A stretch of DNA of 64,000 nucleotides. Origin: Kribbella sp. CA-293567 (GTDB lineage: Bacteria > Actinomycetota > Actinomycetes > Propionibacteriales > Kribbellaceae). The translations under genes and the position numbers were made by a program. Positions 8,270 to 16,647 of this stretch are shown here, piece after piece (the first letter of the stretch is position 1; each line of letters opens with the position of its first letter). Where the stretch lies: assembly GCF_027627575.1 (NCBI RefSeq), contig NZ_CP114065.1:4774001-4838000 (forward strand), given 5' to 3'. Below the pieces are notes generated by a model. It searched no databases and was not told where the DNA came from. It saw only the letters and a list, made by a program, of their open reading frames with translations.

Positions 8270-8299
8270 CCGGCCCGCCGCCGGCTGGTGGCGGGCCGG
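8270..8299 (+). terminator. Hairpin after the EF-hand gene
   Basis: The arms ccggcccgcc and ggcgggccgg form a perfect 10-bp GC stem with a 10-base loop, 11 bases after the stop codon and without a U-tract. Confidence 0.55.
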
Positions 8300-8344
8300 C
8301 CAGGGACTGATTCGCCGAACCTGTCAGGTGTCTGAGAGGCTTTG

Positions 8345-9229
8345 GTGGTGAATCGGTCGCGTGTTGCGGTGCTGGCCCTGCTTGCGGTCGCGGCGGCCTG
8401 GGGGTCCACCTTCTTCCTGACCAAGGACCTGCTCGACCGGATGGACGTCGCGGACTACCTGGCGCTCCGGTTCGCGATCGCCGCGGTGGCGCTGATCGCC
8501 ATCCACCCGCCCGCGATCTCCAAGCTCAGCCGCCTCGACCGCGGCCGGGGTGTCGCGCTCGGCATCACCTACGGCATCGCGCAACTGGTGCAGACCGAGG
8601 GACTGCGGCACACCTCGGCCAGCGTGTCCGGCTTCGTCACCGGCATGTACGTCGTCTTCACTCCCCTGCTCGCCGCCGTGATCCTGCGGCACAAGATCGG
8701 CCGCTGGGCCTGGGTCGCCGTCGTCCTGGCGACCATCGGCCTCGCCGTACTCTCGCTCCGCGGCTTCAGCATGGGCACCGGCGAACTGCTGACGCTCGCC
8801 TCGGCCTGCCTCTACGCGCTGCACATCATCGGCCTCGGTGCCTGGTCCACCCCGGAGAACGCCTTCGGTCTGTCCGCCCTCCAGATGGTCGTGATCACCG
8901 CCGTCTGCGCCGTCGGCGCGGTCCCCGGTGGCTTCTCGCTGCCCACCGGTTCGGGAGACTGGATCGCGGTCATCTACATGGCGCTGGTCGCGGGGGCGCT
9001 CGCGTTGATCGTGCAGACCTGGGCGCAGGCGCACCTGACGCCGACCCGGGCGGCGATCGCGATGACGATGGAACCGGTGTTCGCCTCCGCGTTCGCCGTC
9101 CTGTTCGGCACCGACAGCCTGACCGGACGGATGCTGCTCGGTGGCGCGCTGGTGCTGTCCGCGATGTATCTGGTCGAGCTTGCGCCACGGCGTAAGTTCG
9201 AGGCCGAGGTCCAGCACCTCGGGCAATAG
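8345..9229 (+). CDS. EamA/DMT family transporter
   Basis: Drug/metabolite-type exporter of about 294 aa with roughly ten hydrophobic segments arranged as two EamA repeats. The first repeat begins with AAAWGSTFFLTKDLL and the second with a segment near TLASACLYALHIIGLG. Three in-frame starts (TTG 8342, GTG 8345, GTG 8348) follow a GAGAGG motif; GTG 8345 or 8348 has the best spacing. The substrate is unknown; family members export amino acids and other metabolites. Confidence 0.87.
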   Translation: MVNRSRVAVLALLAVAAAWGSTFFLTKDLLDRMDVADYLALRFAIAAVALIAIHPPAISKLSRLDRGRGVALGITYGIAQLVQTEGLRHTSASVSGFVTGMYVVFTPLLAAVILRHKIGRWAWVAVVLATIGLAVLSLRGFSMGTGELLTLASACLYALHIIGLGAWSTPENAFGLSALQMVVITAVCAVGAVPGGFSLPTGSGDWIAVIYMALVAGALALIVQTWAQAHLTPTRAAIAMTMEPVFASAFAVLFGTDSLTGRMLLGGALVLSAMYLVELAPRRKFEAEVQHLGQ

Positions 9230-9239
9230 GGAGGGTGAG

Positions 9240-10523
9240 ATGCGCGACGACAGCGCGCGGCGGGTGCGGTGGTTCCCGTCCGCCGTGATCGTGCTGCTGC
9301 TCGCCGTCCTGGCCACCGGTACGGCAGTCAACCTGCACCTCAACCCGCAGCCCCAGTTGGTTGCCGAGGGCATCACCGGCCGCTCCGGCCCGGCCGGGAT
9401 CGAGCCACCCGTCGACTCGGCCGACCTGGCCCGCCCCGAACTGATCCGCGACGCCCTGGCCGATCTGGACGCGCTCACCCTGCCGGACGGCGCGACCTTG
9501 GCCGGCTGGGACGGCCCCTGGCGCTACGTCTGGCCTCGCGACGCGTCGTTCGTCGCCGCCGCCCGCTGCTCGGTCGGCCAGTACGCCGAAGCCGACAAGG
9601 TGCTCGGATTCCTCAACCGGACCAGGCCGTCCTCCGGCCGCTGGGGTGCCCGGTACTCCGCTCCGGAGGGCAAGGAGGTCGCGGACGGGCGTGAACCGCA
9701 GCTCGACGGCTCCGGCTGGGTTCTCTGGGCCACCTGGTTCTGCGCCGAAACCAAGCTGCGTACAGCAGGCCGATCCGGTGTCGAGGCCGCCACACCCCCA
9801 GCCGGTCAACCCCTCGCGGAGTACTGGGCGATGGTGAAGGAGTCCGGCGATCAGATCGTCGCCGAACTCGGCGACGACGACCTGCCTGCCGCCTCCCCCG
9901 ACTACTGGGAGCGGCCCGAGTCGGACGTCACGCTCGGCACCATCGCGCCGCTGATCACCGGGCTCAGATCCGGCTTGAAGATCGCCGCAGCACTGGACCG
10001 CAGTACCGAAGTCGCTACCTGGCAGCACGCACTCGACAGGCTGTCCAGAGCAACCGATGAAACCTTCGGCCCCGACTACCCGCGCACCCCCGCCGAAGCG
10101 GTCAGCTTCGTCGAGCCCGGGATCGAGCCGATCGGCATCGGCGGCGCCGCGGACGCGATCGTGACCGTCCTCGGCCCGCCGTTCGCTCCGGCCCGCGACG
10201 TCGTGACGGCAGCGATCGAAAGCACCTTCGAGGCTCTCACCCAACCCAACGGCGGCGTCACCCCCGGCGAACAATGGCGCACCGACGGAGTCTCCTGGAC
10301 ACCGCAGACCGCGTTGTTCGCGCTGAGCGCCGCCGCCCGCGGCGACCGCAGTACGGCGCAGGAACTGCTTGCCTGGCTCAACTCGCACCGCACCGCCACC
10401 GGTTCGCTGCCGGAGAAGGTCAACCGCGACCTCAAGCCCGCCGGCGAAGCACCGCTCGCCTGGACGACGGCTCTCGTGGTCCTCACCGCCTCGGCGCTGG
10501 ACCACCCGCTACCGGTGCCTTGA
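9240..10523 (+). CDS. GH15-like (glucoamylase-type) membrane-anchored protein
   Basis: Protein of 427 aa with a basic N-terminus and one hydrophobic anchor at about residues 12-30, so the rest is outside the cell. WRYVWPRDASF at about 94-104 matches the substrate-binding Trp-Pro-Arg-Asp motif of glycoside hydrolase family 15. Later stretches (SGWVLWATWF and WTPQTALFALSAAARG) fit an alpha/alpha-six barrel. I could not place both catalytic glutamates with certainty, so activity is unproven. ATG follows GGGAGGGTGAG. It lies close behind the EamA gene and converges on the GH172 gene with a 4-base gap. Confidence 0.75.
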   Translation: MRDDSARRVRWFPSAVIVLLLAVLATGTAVNLHLNPQPQLVAEGITGRSGPAGIEPPVDSADLARPELIRDALADLDALTLPDGATLAGWDGPWRYVWPRDASFVAAARCSVGQYAEADKVLGFLNRTRPSSGRWGARYSAPEGKEVADGREPQLDGSGWVLWATWFCAETKLRTAGRSGVEAATPPAGQPLAEYWAMVKESGDQIVAELGDDDLPAASPDYWERPESDVTLGTIAPLITGLRSGLKIAAALDRSTEVATWQHALDRLSRATDETFGPDYPRTPAEAVSFVEPGIEPIGIGGAADAIVTVLGPPFAPARDVVTAAIESTFEALTQPNGGVTPGEQWRTDGVSWTPQTALFALSAAARGDRSTAQELLAWLNSHRTATGSLPEKVNRDLKPAGEAPLAWTTALVVLTASALDHPLPVP

Positions 10524-10527
10524 GCAA

Positions 10528-11601
10528 CTAACAGATCTCCATCACGTCCTGCGTCGGCGCCTCGGGCCGCGTTGTGCTGGTCGCGGTCGAGTAGAAGAAC
10601 GCCGTCGACGCGATGTCGTCCTGCAACGGCAGATAGCGGCCGCCGGACCGCCACCCCAGGGCCTGGACCTCGACCCGCAACCTCTCCCGGAAGCGGATCG
10701 GATCAGGCAGATGGAAGCGATACATCCCGAACCGCTGCTGGCTCTGGTAGAGCCCGTCGGGCCGGATCACCTGCGGCATCCCGAGGTACGGCGTACTGAA
10801 CTCCGCGTAGCCACCACGATCCGGCCCCAGATCGAAGTTCCAGGCGCCACCGAAGTAGTCCTCGGTCCCGGTCCCGCAGATGGTCGGGAACTCGTCGTCA
10901 TCGTCGAGGTAGAACTTGACCTCCCCCTCGCCCCACCAGCCGGTGCTGTTCACTCCCCACGCCAGATAGGTCCCGACGTAGTGCCCCGGCCCTTCCACCC
11001 CGTCGAGCAGGGTGTGAACCGTCTTGGCAGCAAGCGGATTGCTCCGCCGCCACTGCGTGTGCAGGTACGCCGAGTCCTGCGCGACCTCGCCCAGCCAGTA
11101 GTCCACCTGGAAGTAGACGACCACTGCCGAGTCATGGGTGTTCTCCAGCGTCAACTGCGCCTGCGAGCGAAACGGTATCTCCCAGTAACAGTTGAACCCG
11201 CCGTTCGGATTGACCGCGACCGGCAACGAGCTGACCTGCGCGAACCGGCCCCAGCCCGAACAGAAGAAGTCCCCCACCGGCGTCTCGATCGCCGGCGCCT
11301 CGTCGCCGTCCCAGTGACCGCGCAGCACCAGGCGCCGCCAGTGGTCGCTGTGGGTGGTCAGCCAGATGTGCGTGACGCACCCCGGCCCGGCGATGTCGGC
11401 CAGCGTCACGGTCTCGCCGGCCGCGATCTCGATGGACGGCGAGACCTTCCACCCGACCCCGAGATCACGAGCGGCGTTCGCCCCCGTCCCCTCGGTCCGC
11501 CGACCGCCCTGACCGGGCTCGCCGGTCGGATTCTCGGGACTGATGGAGCGGGTCCGAACATCGACGACCGCGCTGATCCCGGACAGCTTCGGAAGAGTCA
11601 T
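10528..11601 (-). CDS. DUF2961/GH172 family glycoside hydrolase
   Basis: Protein of 357 aa without a signal peptide, so probably cytoplasmic. It carries the DUF2961 hallmarks TGANAARDLGVGWKVSP, VLRGHWDGDEAPAIETPVGDFF and TGTEDYFGGAWNF. The family includes difructose-anhydride and alpha-fructofuranosidase enzymes (GH172), and acidic residues in these motifs are likely catalytic. A perfect GAAATCGATTTC palindrome lies 42-53 bases upstream and a TAGGGT hexamer ends 6 bases before ATG, so I infer a leaderless transcript controlled by a LacI-type repressor. The sugar substrate is not defined by sequence. Confidence 0.88.
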   Translation of the reverse strand: MTLPKLSGISAVVDVRTRSISPENPTGEPGQGGRRTEGTGANAARDLGVGWKVSPSIEIAAGETVTLADIAGPGCVTHIWLTTHSDHWRRLVLRGHWDGDEAPAIETPVGDFFCSGWGRFAQVSSLPVAVNPNGGFNCYWEIPFRSQAQLTLENTHDSAVVVYFQVDYWLGEVAQDSAYLHTQWRRSNPLAAKTVHTLLDGVEGPGHYVGTYLAWGVNSTGWWGEGEVKFYLDDDDEFPTICGTGTEDYFGGAWNFDLGPDRGGYAEFSTPYLGMPQVIRPDGLYQSQQRFGMYRFHLPDPIRFRERLRVEVQALGWRSGGRYLPLQDDIASTAFFYSTATSTTRPEAPTQDVMEIC

Positions 11602-11607
11602 ACTCCG

Positions 11608-11613
11608 ACCCTA
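11608..11613 (-). promoter_or_regulatory. -10 element, leaderless promoter of the GH172 gene
   Basis: TAGGGT on the minus strand ends 6 bases before ATG 11601, and no ribosome-binding site is present. Confidence 0.5.
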
Positions 11614-11642
11614 GGTTGCGGCGCCCACTGGCACGAGATCTG

Positions 11643-11654
11643 GAAATCGATTTC
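11643..11654. promoter_or_regulatory. LacI-family type operator
   Basis: GAAATCGATTTC is a perfect 12-bp palindrome with the central CG typical of LacI/GalR operators. It lies about 30 bp upstream of the -10 element of the GH172 gene. No LacI-type regulator is encoded in this window. Confidence 0.6.
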
Positions 11655-11675
11655 TCACCATCTGGTCGAGGTGGC

Positions 11676-12203
11676 TCAGCAGGGCCGGATCTTGGCGTTC
11701 TGCCCTTGCTCGAAGGTGAGGCAGGCGCGGGGGCGGCCCTGGTCCTTGGTGGCGCGGAGGATCAGCGGGTAGGCGTCCGCGCCGCGGATCTCGGGGGTGC
11801 GTCCGGTCTTCAGGGAGCCGACCGCGCCGCCGCGGGCCTCGGCGGCGGCCTTGACGTCTTCCACGGTCACGACGCTGCGCGCCTGTTTCTGGGCGCCGGC
11901 CGCGGCGTCGTCGGCGACCGCCAGGGCGAACTTGATCTCCGGGGGCTCCGACCAGGTGGTCGAGCTGACCGGGATCACCAGGCCGAACATCAGCACGCCG
12001 ACGAAGCCGATGATCGACCGGAGCTTGCGCCGCGAGTCGGTCCACAGCACGCCCGCGCAGCCGAGCGCCAGCACCAAGGTCAGTCCGCGCAGCAGCCAGT
12101 GCCGGTCGAGTCGCCCGTCCACGGCCAGTGCCGCGCCGATCGCGATCACCACACAGGCTCCGGCTGCTGCACACGCCCGGACCGCCGGCGGAGGTACTTT
12201 CAT
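11676..12203 (-). CDS. Hypothetical membrane protein
   Basis: Protein of 175 aa; a much longer open frame exists upstream, but ATG 12203 gives a sensible N-terminus and a TACTGT hexamer ends 7 bases before it. Three hydrophobic segments lie at about residues 8-27, 34-50 and 57-78. A mostly soluble C-terminal part contains SVVTVEDVKAAAEARGG and ends with a Cys-containing tail. I do not recognise the family. It is divergent from the GH97 gene, but nothing ties it to sugar metabolism. Confidence 0.6.
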   Translation of the reverse strand: MKVPPPAVRACAAAGACVVIAIGAALAVDGRLDRHWLLRGLTLVLALGCAGVLWTDSRRKLRSIIGFVGVLMFGLVIPVSSTTWSEPPEIKFALAVADDAAAGAQKQARSVVTVEDVKAAAEARGGAVGSLKTGRTPEIRGADAYPLILRATKDQGRPRACLTFEQGQNAKIRPC

Positions 12204-12210
12204 GCCGCAG

Positions 12211-12216
12211 ACAGTA
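12211..12216 (-). promoter_or_regulatory. -10 element, leaderless promoter of the membrane protein gene
   Basis: TACTGT ends 7 bases before ATG 12203 on the minus strand. Confidence 0.4.
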
Positions 12217-12294
12217 GCCGACCGCCCGCCGTCGCTCCGACTCCCGCTGCAGGCCCGGCAGGCCGTCGGGATTCCGACATTTCTGCACGGCATC

Positions 12295-12323
12295 TTGCAG
12301 TAATCAACATTAGCTCCTACCGT
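12295..12323 (+). promoter_or_regulatory. Sigma-70-type promoter of the GH97 gene
   Basis: TTGCAG (12295-12300) and TACCGT (12318-12323) are separated by exactly 17 bp. The start codon at 12373 is about 50 bases downstream, after a GTGAGGAA ribosome-binding site. Confidence 0.5.
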
Positions 12324-12372
12324 GAGCGCGACTTGGTGTGCCCGCCCGTTCACCTTTCGTGAGGAACCGCCG

Positions 12373-14991
12373 ATGCTGAAGCTGCTCTCCGCGCTCCTGC
12401 CCTTGACCTTGCTGACTCCGCTCACGCTTGCGGTCGCGGCCGTGGACGGCGACCAGACCTGGGTCCTGCCCGGCGTCGAAGGCGTCGGCGCGTCGCTGGA
12501 GTCGGCGAGCGGCAGACTGAAGCTCAAGGTCAGCTCCAGGGCTACCGAGGTGGTCAGCGTCGCGGACCTCGGCCTGATCACCGCGGCCGGCGACCTGTCC
12601 AAGGATCTTGCCCTGACCGCCGAGAGCCACCGGACGCTGCGGTCGTCGTACCGGATGACGACCGGGAAGCAGCGCGACCGCAGCGTCTTCCAGCAGGAGA
12701 GCCGGCTGACGTTCGGCAACGCGAGCGGTTCGTTCGCGCTGGTGGTGCGGGTGTCCGACGACGGAGTCGCGTTCCGCTACGAGCTGCCTGGGCCGGTGAC
12801 GGTCCAGCGCGAGACCGGCGGCTACACGTTCGCCGCCGACACGACCAACTGGCTCCAGCCGTACAACGCGCAGCACGAGAACGAGCATGCCCAGGCGACC
12901 GCCGCCACCGCCCCGACCGGACAGTTCGGGCATCCCGCGCTGTTCCGGGCCGGAAGCAACTACACGCTGCTCGCCGAGGCCGGTGTCGACGGCCGGTACT
13001 CCGGCGCGCGACTCACCCATACCCAAGGCTCCAGCCGGTACGACGTCCAGCTGGCCGATCCGCAGGTGGTCTCTTCCGGGCCCTTGGCAACAGCCTGGCG
13101 GACGATGATCGTCGGCGAGCTCGCCGACGTGACCGCGTCGACCCTGGTGGACGACCTCGCCGACCCGGCCCGCTTCACCGACACCAACTGGATCCGGCCC
13201 GGGTTGTCGTCGTGGTCCTGGCTCGCCGAGAACTCCAGCCCCGGCAACTTCGAACGCCAGAAGGACTACGTCGACGCGGCGGCCAAGAACGGCCTCGGCT
13301 TCGTCCTCGTGGACGAAGGCTGGAAACCGGCCTGGCTCCCGGAGCTGACCCGGTACGCCCGGGCCCGAGGTGTCGACGTCCTGGTCTGGTTCCACTGGAC
13401 CAACCTGCAGACCCAGGCACAGCGCGACGAATGGCTGCCGAAGCTGGTCGGCTGGGGCGTCAAGGGGGTGAAGGTCGACTTCATGGAGTCCGACACCCAG
13501 GCGCGGTACCAGTGGTACGACGCGATTCTCGCCGACACCGCGAAGTACCGGCTGATGATCAACTTCCACGGCTCGACCGTGCCGCACGGACTCGCCCGGA
13601 CCTGGCCGCACGTGATGACGATGGAAGGCGTGCGCGGTGAGGAGAACGGGCTGAACGCGGCCCGCAACACGATCCTGCCGTTCACCCGCAACGTGATCGG
13701 CTCGATGGACTACACGCCGACCCGGTTCGCGACGGCGGCCAACCCGAAGCCGGAGACCACCAATGCTCACGAGCTCGCGCTGCCGGTCGTCTACGAGTCG
13801 GGCTGGACGCATGTCGTCAGTACGCCCGAGGAGCTCGCCTCGCAGCCGGAAGGTGCACGGTACCTGGCGCAGTTGCCGACAGCCTGGGACGAGACGCGGC
13901 TGATCGCGGGAGTGCCTGGCGAGCAGGCGGTGATGGCACGGCGGAGCGGAACGCGCTGGTTCGCCGGTGGGATCACGGCGGGTGCCGCGGGCACGATCGC
14001 AGTACCGCTGTCGTTCCTCGGTGGGAGTCAGCAGTGGCTGGTCGAGGTCGTGACGGACAACGGGCGCCTGCTGGCCAGGTCCTCCTCGGTACGCCGGGCG
14101 ACGGACGAACTGTCCCTTGCCGTGGGCAACCATGGCGGCTTCGCCTTGCAGGCCTGCCCGTACGCCACCGGCTTGGTCACCTGCGACAAGCCACGCACGG
14201 CAGTGCCCGGTACGACGGTGCTGGTGGACGCGTCCGCCGACCAGATCGTCACGGGTGGGACGGTGAAGGTGCAGGGCGTCTTCGTCGCGCGGACAGGTGG
14301 CCCCGTGCGGAACCTCACCCTGGCTCCCGAGGTACCGGCCGGGTGGACGCTGGTCGCCGGTGCGCCGGTCACCAGGAATCGCCTGAACGACGGCGAGAGC
14401 GTGAGCGGGAACTGGACGTTGCGGCTCGATGCCGGTGGCGCCCGGGGCAAGCTCGAACTGGTTGTCGCAGGCAAGTACACGGCGCCGGACGGGCGGCTGA
14501 TCCACTCCGCCGGAGCGGCGCCGATCTTCGCCGAACCGCTGCCGCCGCGCGGGGCGACGTACGTGAGTGATCTGCCGTGGACCGATGAGGTGAACGGCTA
14601 CGGCAGGCCGCAGCAGCGCGACCACAACCACGGTGGCGACCGGCCGCCCGGGACGCTGACGATCGCGGGCAAGACGTTCGCCAAGGGCATCGGTGCGCAC
14701 GCGGCGAGTTCGCTGACCACCTGGCTGGGCGGAGCCTGCACGCGATTCGTCGCGGACGTCGGCGTCGACGACGGTACGGAATCGGATGACGGATCGGTCA
14801 CCTTCGTGGTGGTCGGCGACGGCCAGACACTGGCCGATACCCCGGTGATCCGGGCCGGCGAGGCCGCCACCCACCTCGATCTCGACGTCACCGGCATCAA
14901 GAGCCTCACGCTCGCCACCACCGACGGCGGCAACGGCAAGAACAGCGATCATGCCGACTGGGGTGGCGCCGCGCTGACCTGTGCCGGCTAG
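12373..14991 (+). CDS. GH97 family glycoside hydrolase with NPCBM domain
   Basis: Secreted enzyme of 872 aa. A signal peptide covers about residues 1-23. The GH97 beta-sandwich and barrel follow: VKVDFMESD places a catalytic-type Asp near residue 369, and HVMTMEGVRGEE (about 413-424) is the conserved Glu-containing loop. An Asp rather than Glu in VDFM points to the retaining branch (alpha-galactosidase-like), which is inference. Next is a NEW3-type Ig-like module (about 615-720), and the last 145 residues (FAKGIGAHAASS, SDHADWGGA) form an NPCBM carbohydrate-binding domain. It likely removes alpha-galactosyl or alpha-glucosyl units outside the cell. A longer frame begins at 12322, but GTGAGGAACCGCCG before ATG 12373 supports this start. 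Confidence 0.92.
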   Translation: MLKLLSALLPLTLLTPLTLAVAAVDGDQTWVLPGVEGVGASLESASGRLKLKVSSRATEVVSVADLGLITAAGDLSKDLALTAESHRTLRSSYRMTTGKQRDRSVFQQESRLTFGNASGSFALVVRVSDDGVAFRYELPGPVTVQRETGGYTFAADTTNWLQPYNAQHENEHAQATAATAPTGQFGHPALFRAGSNYTLLAEAGVDGRYSGARLTHTQGSSRYDVQLADPQVVSSGPLATAWRTMIVGELADVTASTLVDDLADPARFTDTNWIRPGLSSWSWLAENSSPGNFERQKDYVDAAAKNGLGFVLVDEGWKPAWLPELTRYARARGVDVLVWFHWTNLQTQAQRDEWLPKLVGWGVKGVKVDFMESDTQARYQWYDAILADTAKYRLMINFHGSTVPHGLARTWPHVMTMEGVRGEENGLNAARNTILPFTRNVIGSMDYTPTRFATAANPKPETTNAHELALPVVYESGWTHVVSTPEELASQPEGARYLAQLPTAWDETRLIAGVPGEQAVMARRSGTRWFAGGITAGAAGTIAVPLSFLGGSQQWLVEVVTDNGRLLARSSSVRRATDELSLAVGNHGGFALQACPYATGLVTCDKPRTAVPGTTVLVDASADQIVTGGTVKVQGVFVARTGGPVRNLTLAPEVPAGWTLVAGAPVTRNRLNDGESVSGNWTLRLDAGGARGKLELVVAGKYTAPDGRLIHSAGAAPIFAEPLPPRGATYVSDLPWTDEVNGYGRPQQRDHNHGGDRPPGTLTIAGKTFAKGIGAHAASSLTTWLGGACTRFVADVGVDDGTESDDGSVTFVVVGDGQTLADTPVIRAGEAATHLDLDVTGIKSLTLATTDGGNGKNSDHADWGGAALTCAG

Positions 14992-15016
14992 GGAGACCCT
15001 GCTAGGAAGACGCGCC

Positions 15017-15970
15017 CTAGAGCTCGGCGGCCTTGAGGATGCGCTGTCCGAGGACCTGCAGCGCCTCCCGCAGTTCAGGTGGTTCGACGACCGAGAAGGT
15101 GTGTTCGAGGGCGGCGAGCCGGTAGGCGTACCAGTCCGGCTCGTCGGTGCTGCCGATCAGCCGGGTGTGGGTCTCGTCGATCGGCTCGAGCCGCCCGAGC
15201 TTGCGGGCCAGCACGATGTCGGCGAGCGGAGCGTCGATGATCACCTCGATGGCGTAGCGCCAGCCCTGGGCGAAGTGGTCCTCGATGGCGGTGACCGGAT
15301 CGAGGCCGTCGATGGGGGTGAAGGTCTCGGGCAGCGTCTCGGTCGTGGTGACGCGGTCGACCCGCAGGACGCGTTGGGCGTCTTTGGTGTGTGACCAGCA
15401 CAGCAGGTACCAGAGGCCCTGCCGCACCGAGACCGCCCAGGGGTCGACGTCCATCGTCACCGGGTCGCGATCGCCTCTGCGGTAGCCGATCCGCAACCGG
15501 CGCCCCGCGGCACAGGCCTGGACCAGGGCCGCGGTGGTCTCCGGATCGGGATAGGTGCCGTCGGCCGCCTGCCGCGGAGTGATCAGCCGGCGCATCGACT
15601 CGGCCGGTTCGGCGACCGGCTTCGGAAGGACCCGGATGATCTTGCTGAGCGCGCTGCCTGCCGGGTCCTCCGGGTCCGACGCCTGATGGTGGCCCTCCAG
15701 CGCGGCCATCATCAGCCCGAGTGCCTCAGCGGTCGAGAACATCAGCGGCGGCAGCCGGAAACCACGGCCGACCCGATATCCGCCGTACCGGCCCGGGCTG
15801 GACTCGATCGGGATGCCCGCCTCCCGCAGGATGCCGACGTACCGGCGGGCGGCCCGGTCGGTGACGCCGAGCCTGAGGCCCAGCCGCTCCCCCGAGATCC
15901 CGGGGCACTCCTGAATCAGCTCGAGCGCCAGCAACGCCTTGGCCGTCGGGCTCAGCTCGTCCACGATCAC
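15017..15970 (-). CDS. WYL-domain transcriptional regulator (YafY type)
   Basis: Regulator of about 317 aa. A DeoR-like helix-turn-helix at residues 5-60 (RLGLRLGVTDRAARRYVGIL) is followed by a WYL ligand-sensing domain from about 145 and the C-terminal WCX extension. The WYL core appears as LWYLLCWSHTKDAQRVLRVDRV. The frame is open to TTG 16006. GTG 15970 follows AGGGCGG at good spacing and gives the usual N-terminus, and GTG 15964 is also possible. It is divergent from the GNAT gene, whose promoter it may share; the ligand is unknown. Confidence 0.87.
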   Translation of the reverse strand: MIVDELSPTAKALLALELIQECPGISGERLGLRLGVTDRAARRYVGILREAGIPIESSPGRYGGYRVGRGFRLPPLMFSTAEALGLMMAALEGHHQASDPEDPAGSALSKIIRVLPKPVAEPAESMRRLITPRQAADGTYPDPETTAALVQACAAGRRLRIGYRRGDRDPVTMDVDPWAVSVRQGLWYLLCWSHTKDAQRVLRVDRVTTTETLPETFTPIDGLDPVTAIEDHFAQGWRYAIEVIIDAPLADIVLARKLGRLEPIDETHTRLIGSTDEPDWYAYRLAALEHTFSVVEPPELREALQVLGQRILKAAEL

Positions 15971-16013
15971 AGTAAACCGCCCTATCCGGAAGCTGATCGT
16001 CCGCAATCGACAC

Positions 16014-16019
16014 TAACCT
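16014..16019 (+). promoter_or_regulatory. -10 element, leaderless promoter of the GNAT gene
   Basis: TAACCT ends 7 bases before GTG 16027, and no ribosome-binding site is present. Confidence 0.45.
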
Positions 16020-16026
16020 ATCGGCC

Positions 16027-16647
16027 GTGAACGAGACCCTCGACGACAAGTTGACGTTCAGGCCGGCGAACGAGGCTTCGTGGGAGGACCTGCAGGCCGT
16101 GCTGGGCAAGAGCGACGCCGGGCAGTGTCACTGCCAGCGGTTCAAGACCCGCGGCTGGATGTGGTCGGTGACCACCGAGCCGGAGCGCGCGGGGCTGATG
16201 CGGGAGCAGACGAACTGTGACAACCCGGCGGCGAAACAGACCAGCGGACTGGTCGGCTATCTGGACGGCGAGCCGGTGGGGTGGTGCGCGGTCGAGCCGC
16301 GGACGGCGTACCCGCGGCTGCTCGGGCGTACGCCGGTGCCCTGGAAGGGGCGCCAGGAGGACAAGGACGACGACTCGGTCTGGGTCATCACCTGCTTCGT
16401 GACGCGACTCGGCTACCGCAGGCGCGGGGTCAGTTACGCGATGGCCCGCGCGACGATCGAGTACGCCCGCGAGCGTGGCGCGCGGGCGCTGGAGGGGTAT
16501 CCGATGTTGCCGGCCGCCGGCAAGAACGTGCCGTGGGGTGAGCTGCATGTCGGGCACTACAGCGTCTTCGAGGAGGCGGGCTTCCAGGAAGTCAGTCACC
16601 CGACACTGCGGCGCTACGTGATGCGGATCGACTTCGAGGACAGCTAG
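16027..16647 (+). CDS. GNAT family N-acetyltransferase
   Basis: Acetyl-CoA-dependent acetyltransferase of 206 aa. VITCFVTRLGYRRRGVSYAMARATIEYAR at about residues 120-148 contains the core strand and the RRxG pyrophosphate-binding loop (motif A); FEEAGF near 182 is the C-terminal motif. The N-terminus has a CHCQRF motif seen in a subgroup of actinobacterial GNAT proteins. The acceptor is unknown. It ends convergently with prs, with stop codons overlapping by 4 bases. Confidence 0.88.
   Translation: MNETLDDKLTFRPANEASWEDLQAVLGKSDAGQCHCQRFKTRGWMWSVTTEPERAGLMREQTNCDNPAAKQTSGLVGYLDGEPVGWCAVEPRTAYPRLLGRTPVPWKGRQEDKDDDSVWVITCFVTRLGYRRRGVSYAMARATIEYARERGARALEGYPMLPAAGKNVPWGELHVGHYSVFEEAGFQEVSHPTLRRYVMRIDFEDS

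Noticed and set aside
12310..14952. Minus-strand frame of 880 codons over the GH97 gene
   Set aside because: Shadow of the GH97 gene caused by high GC in third positions.
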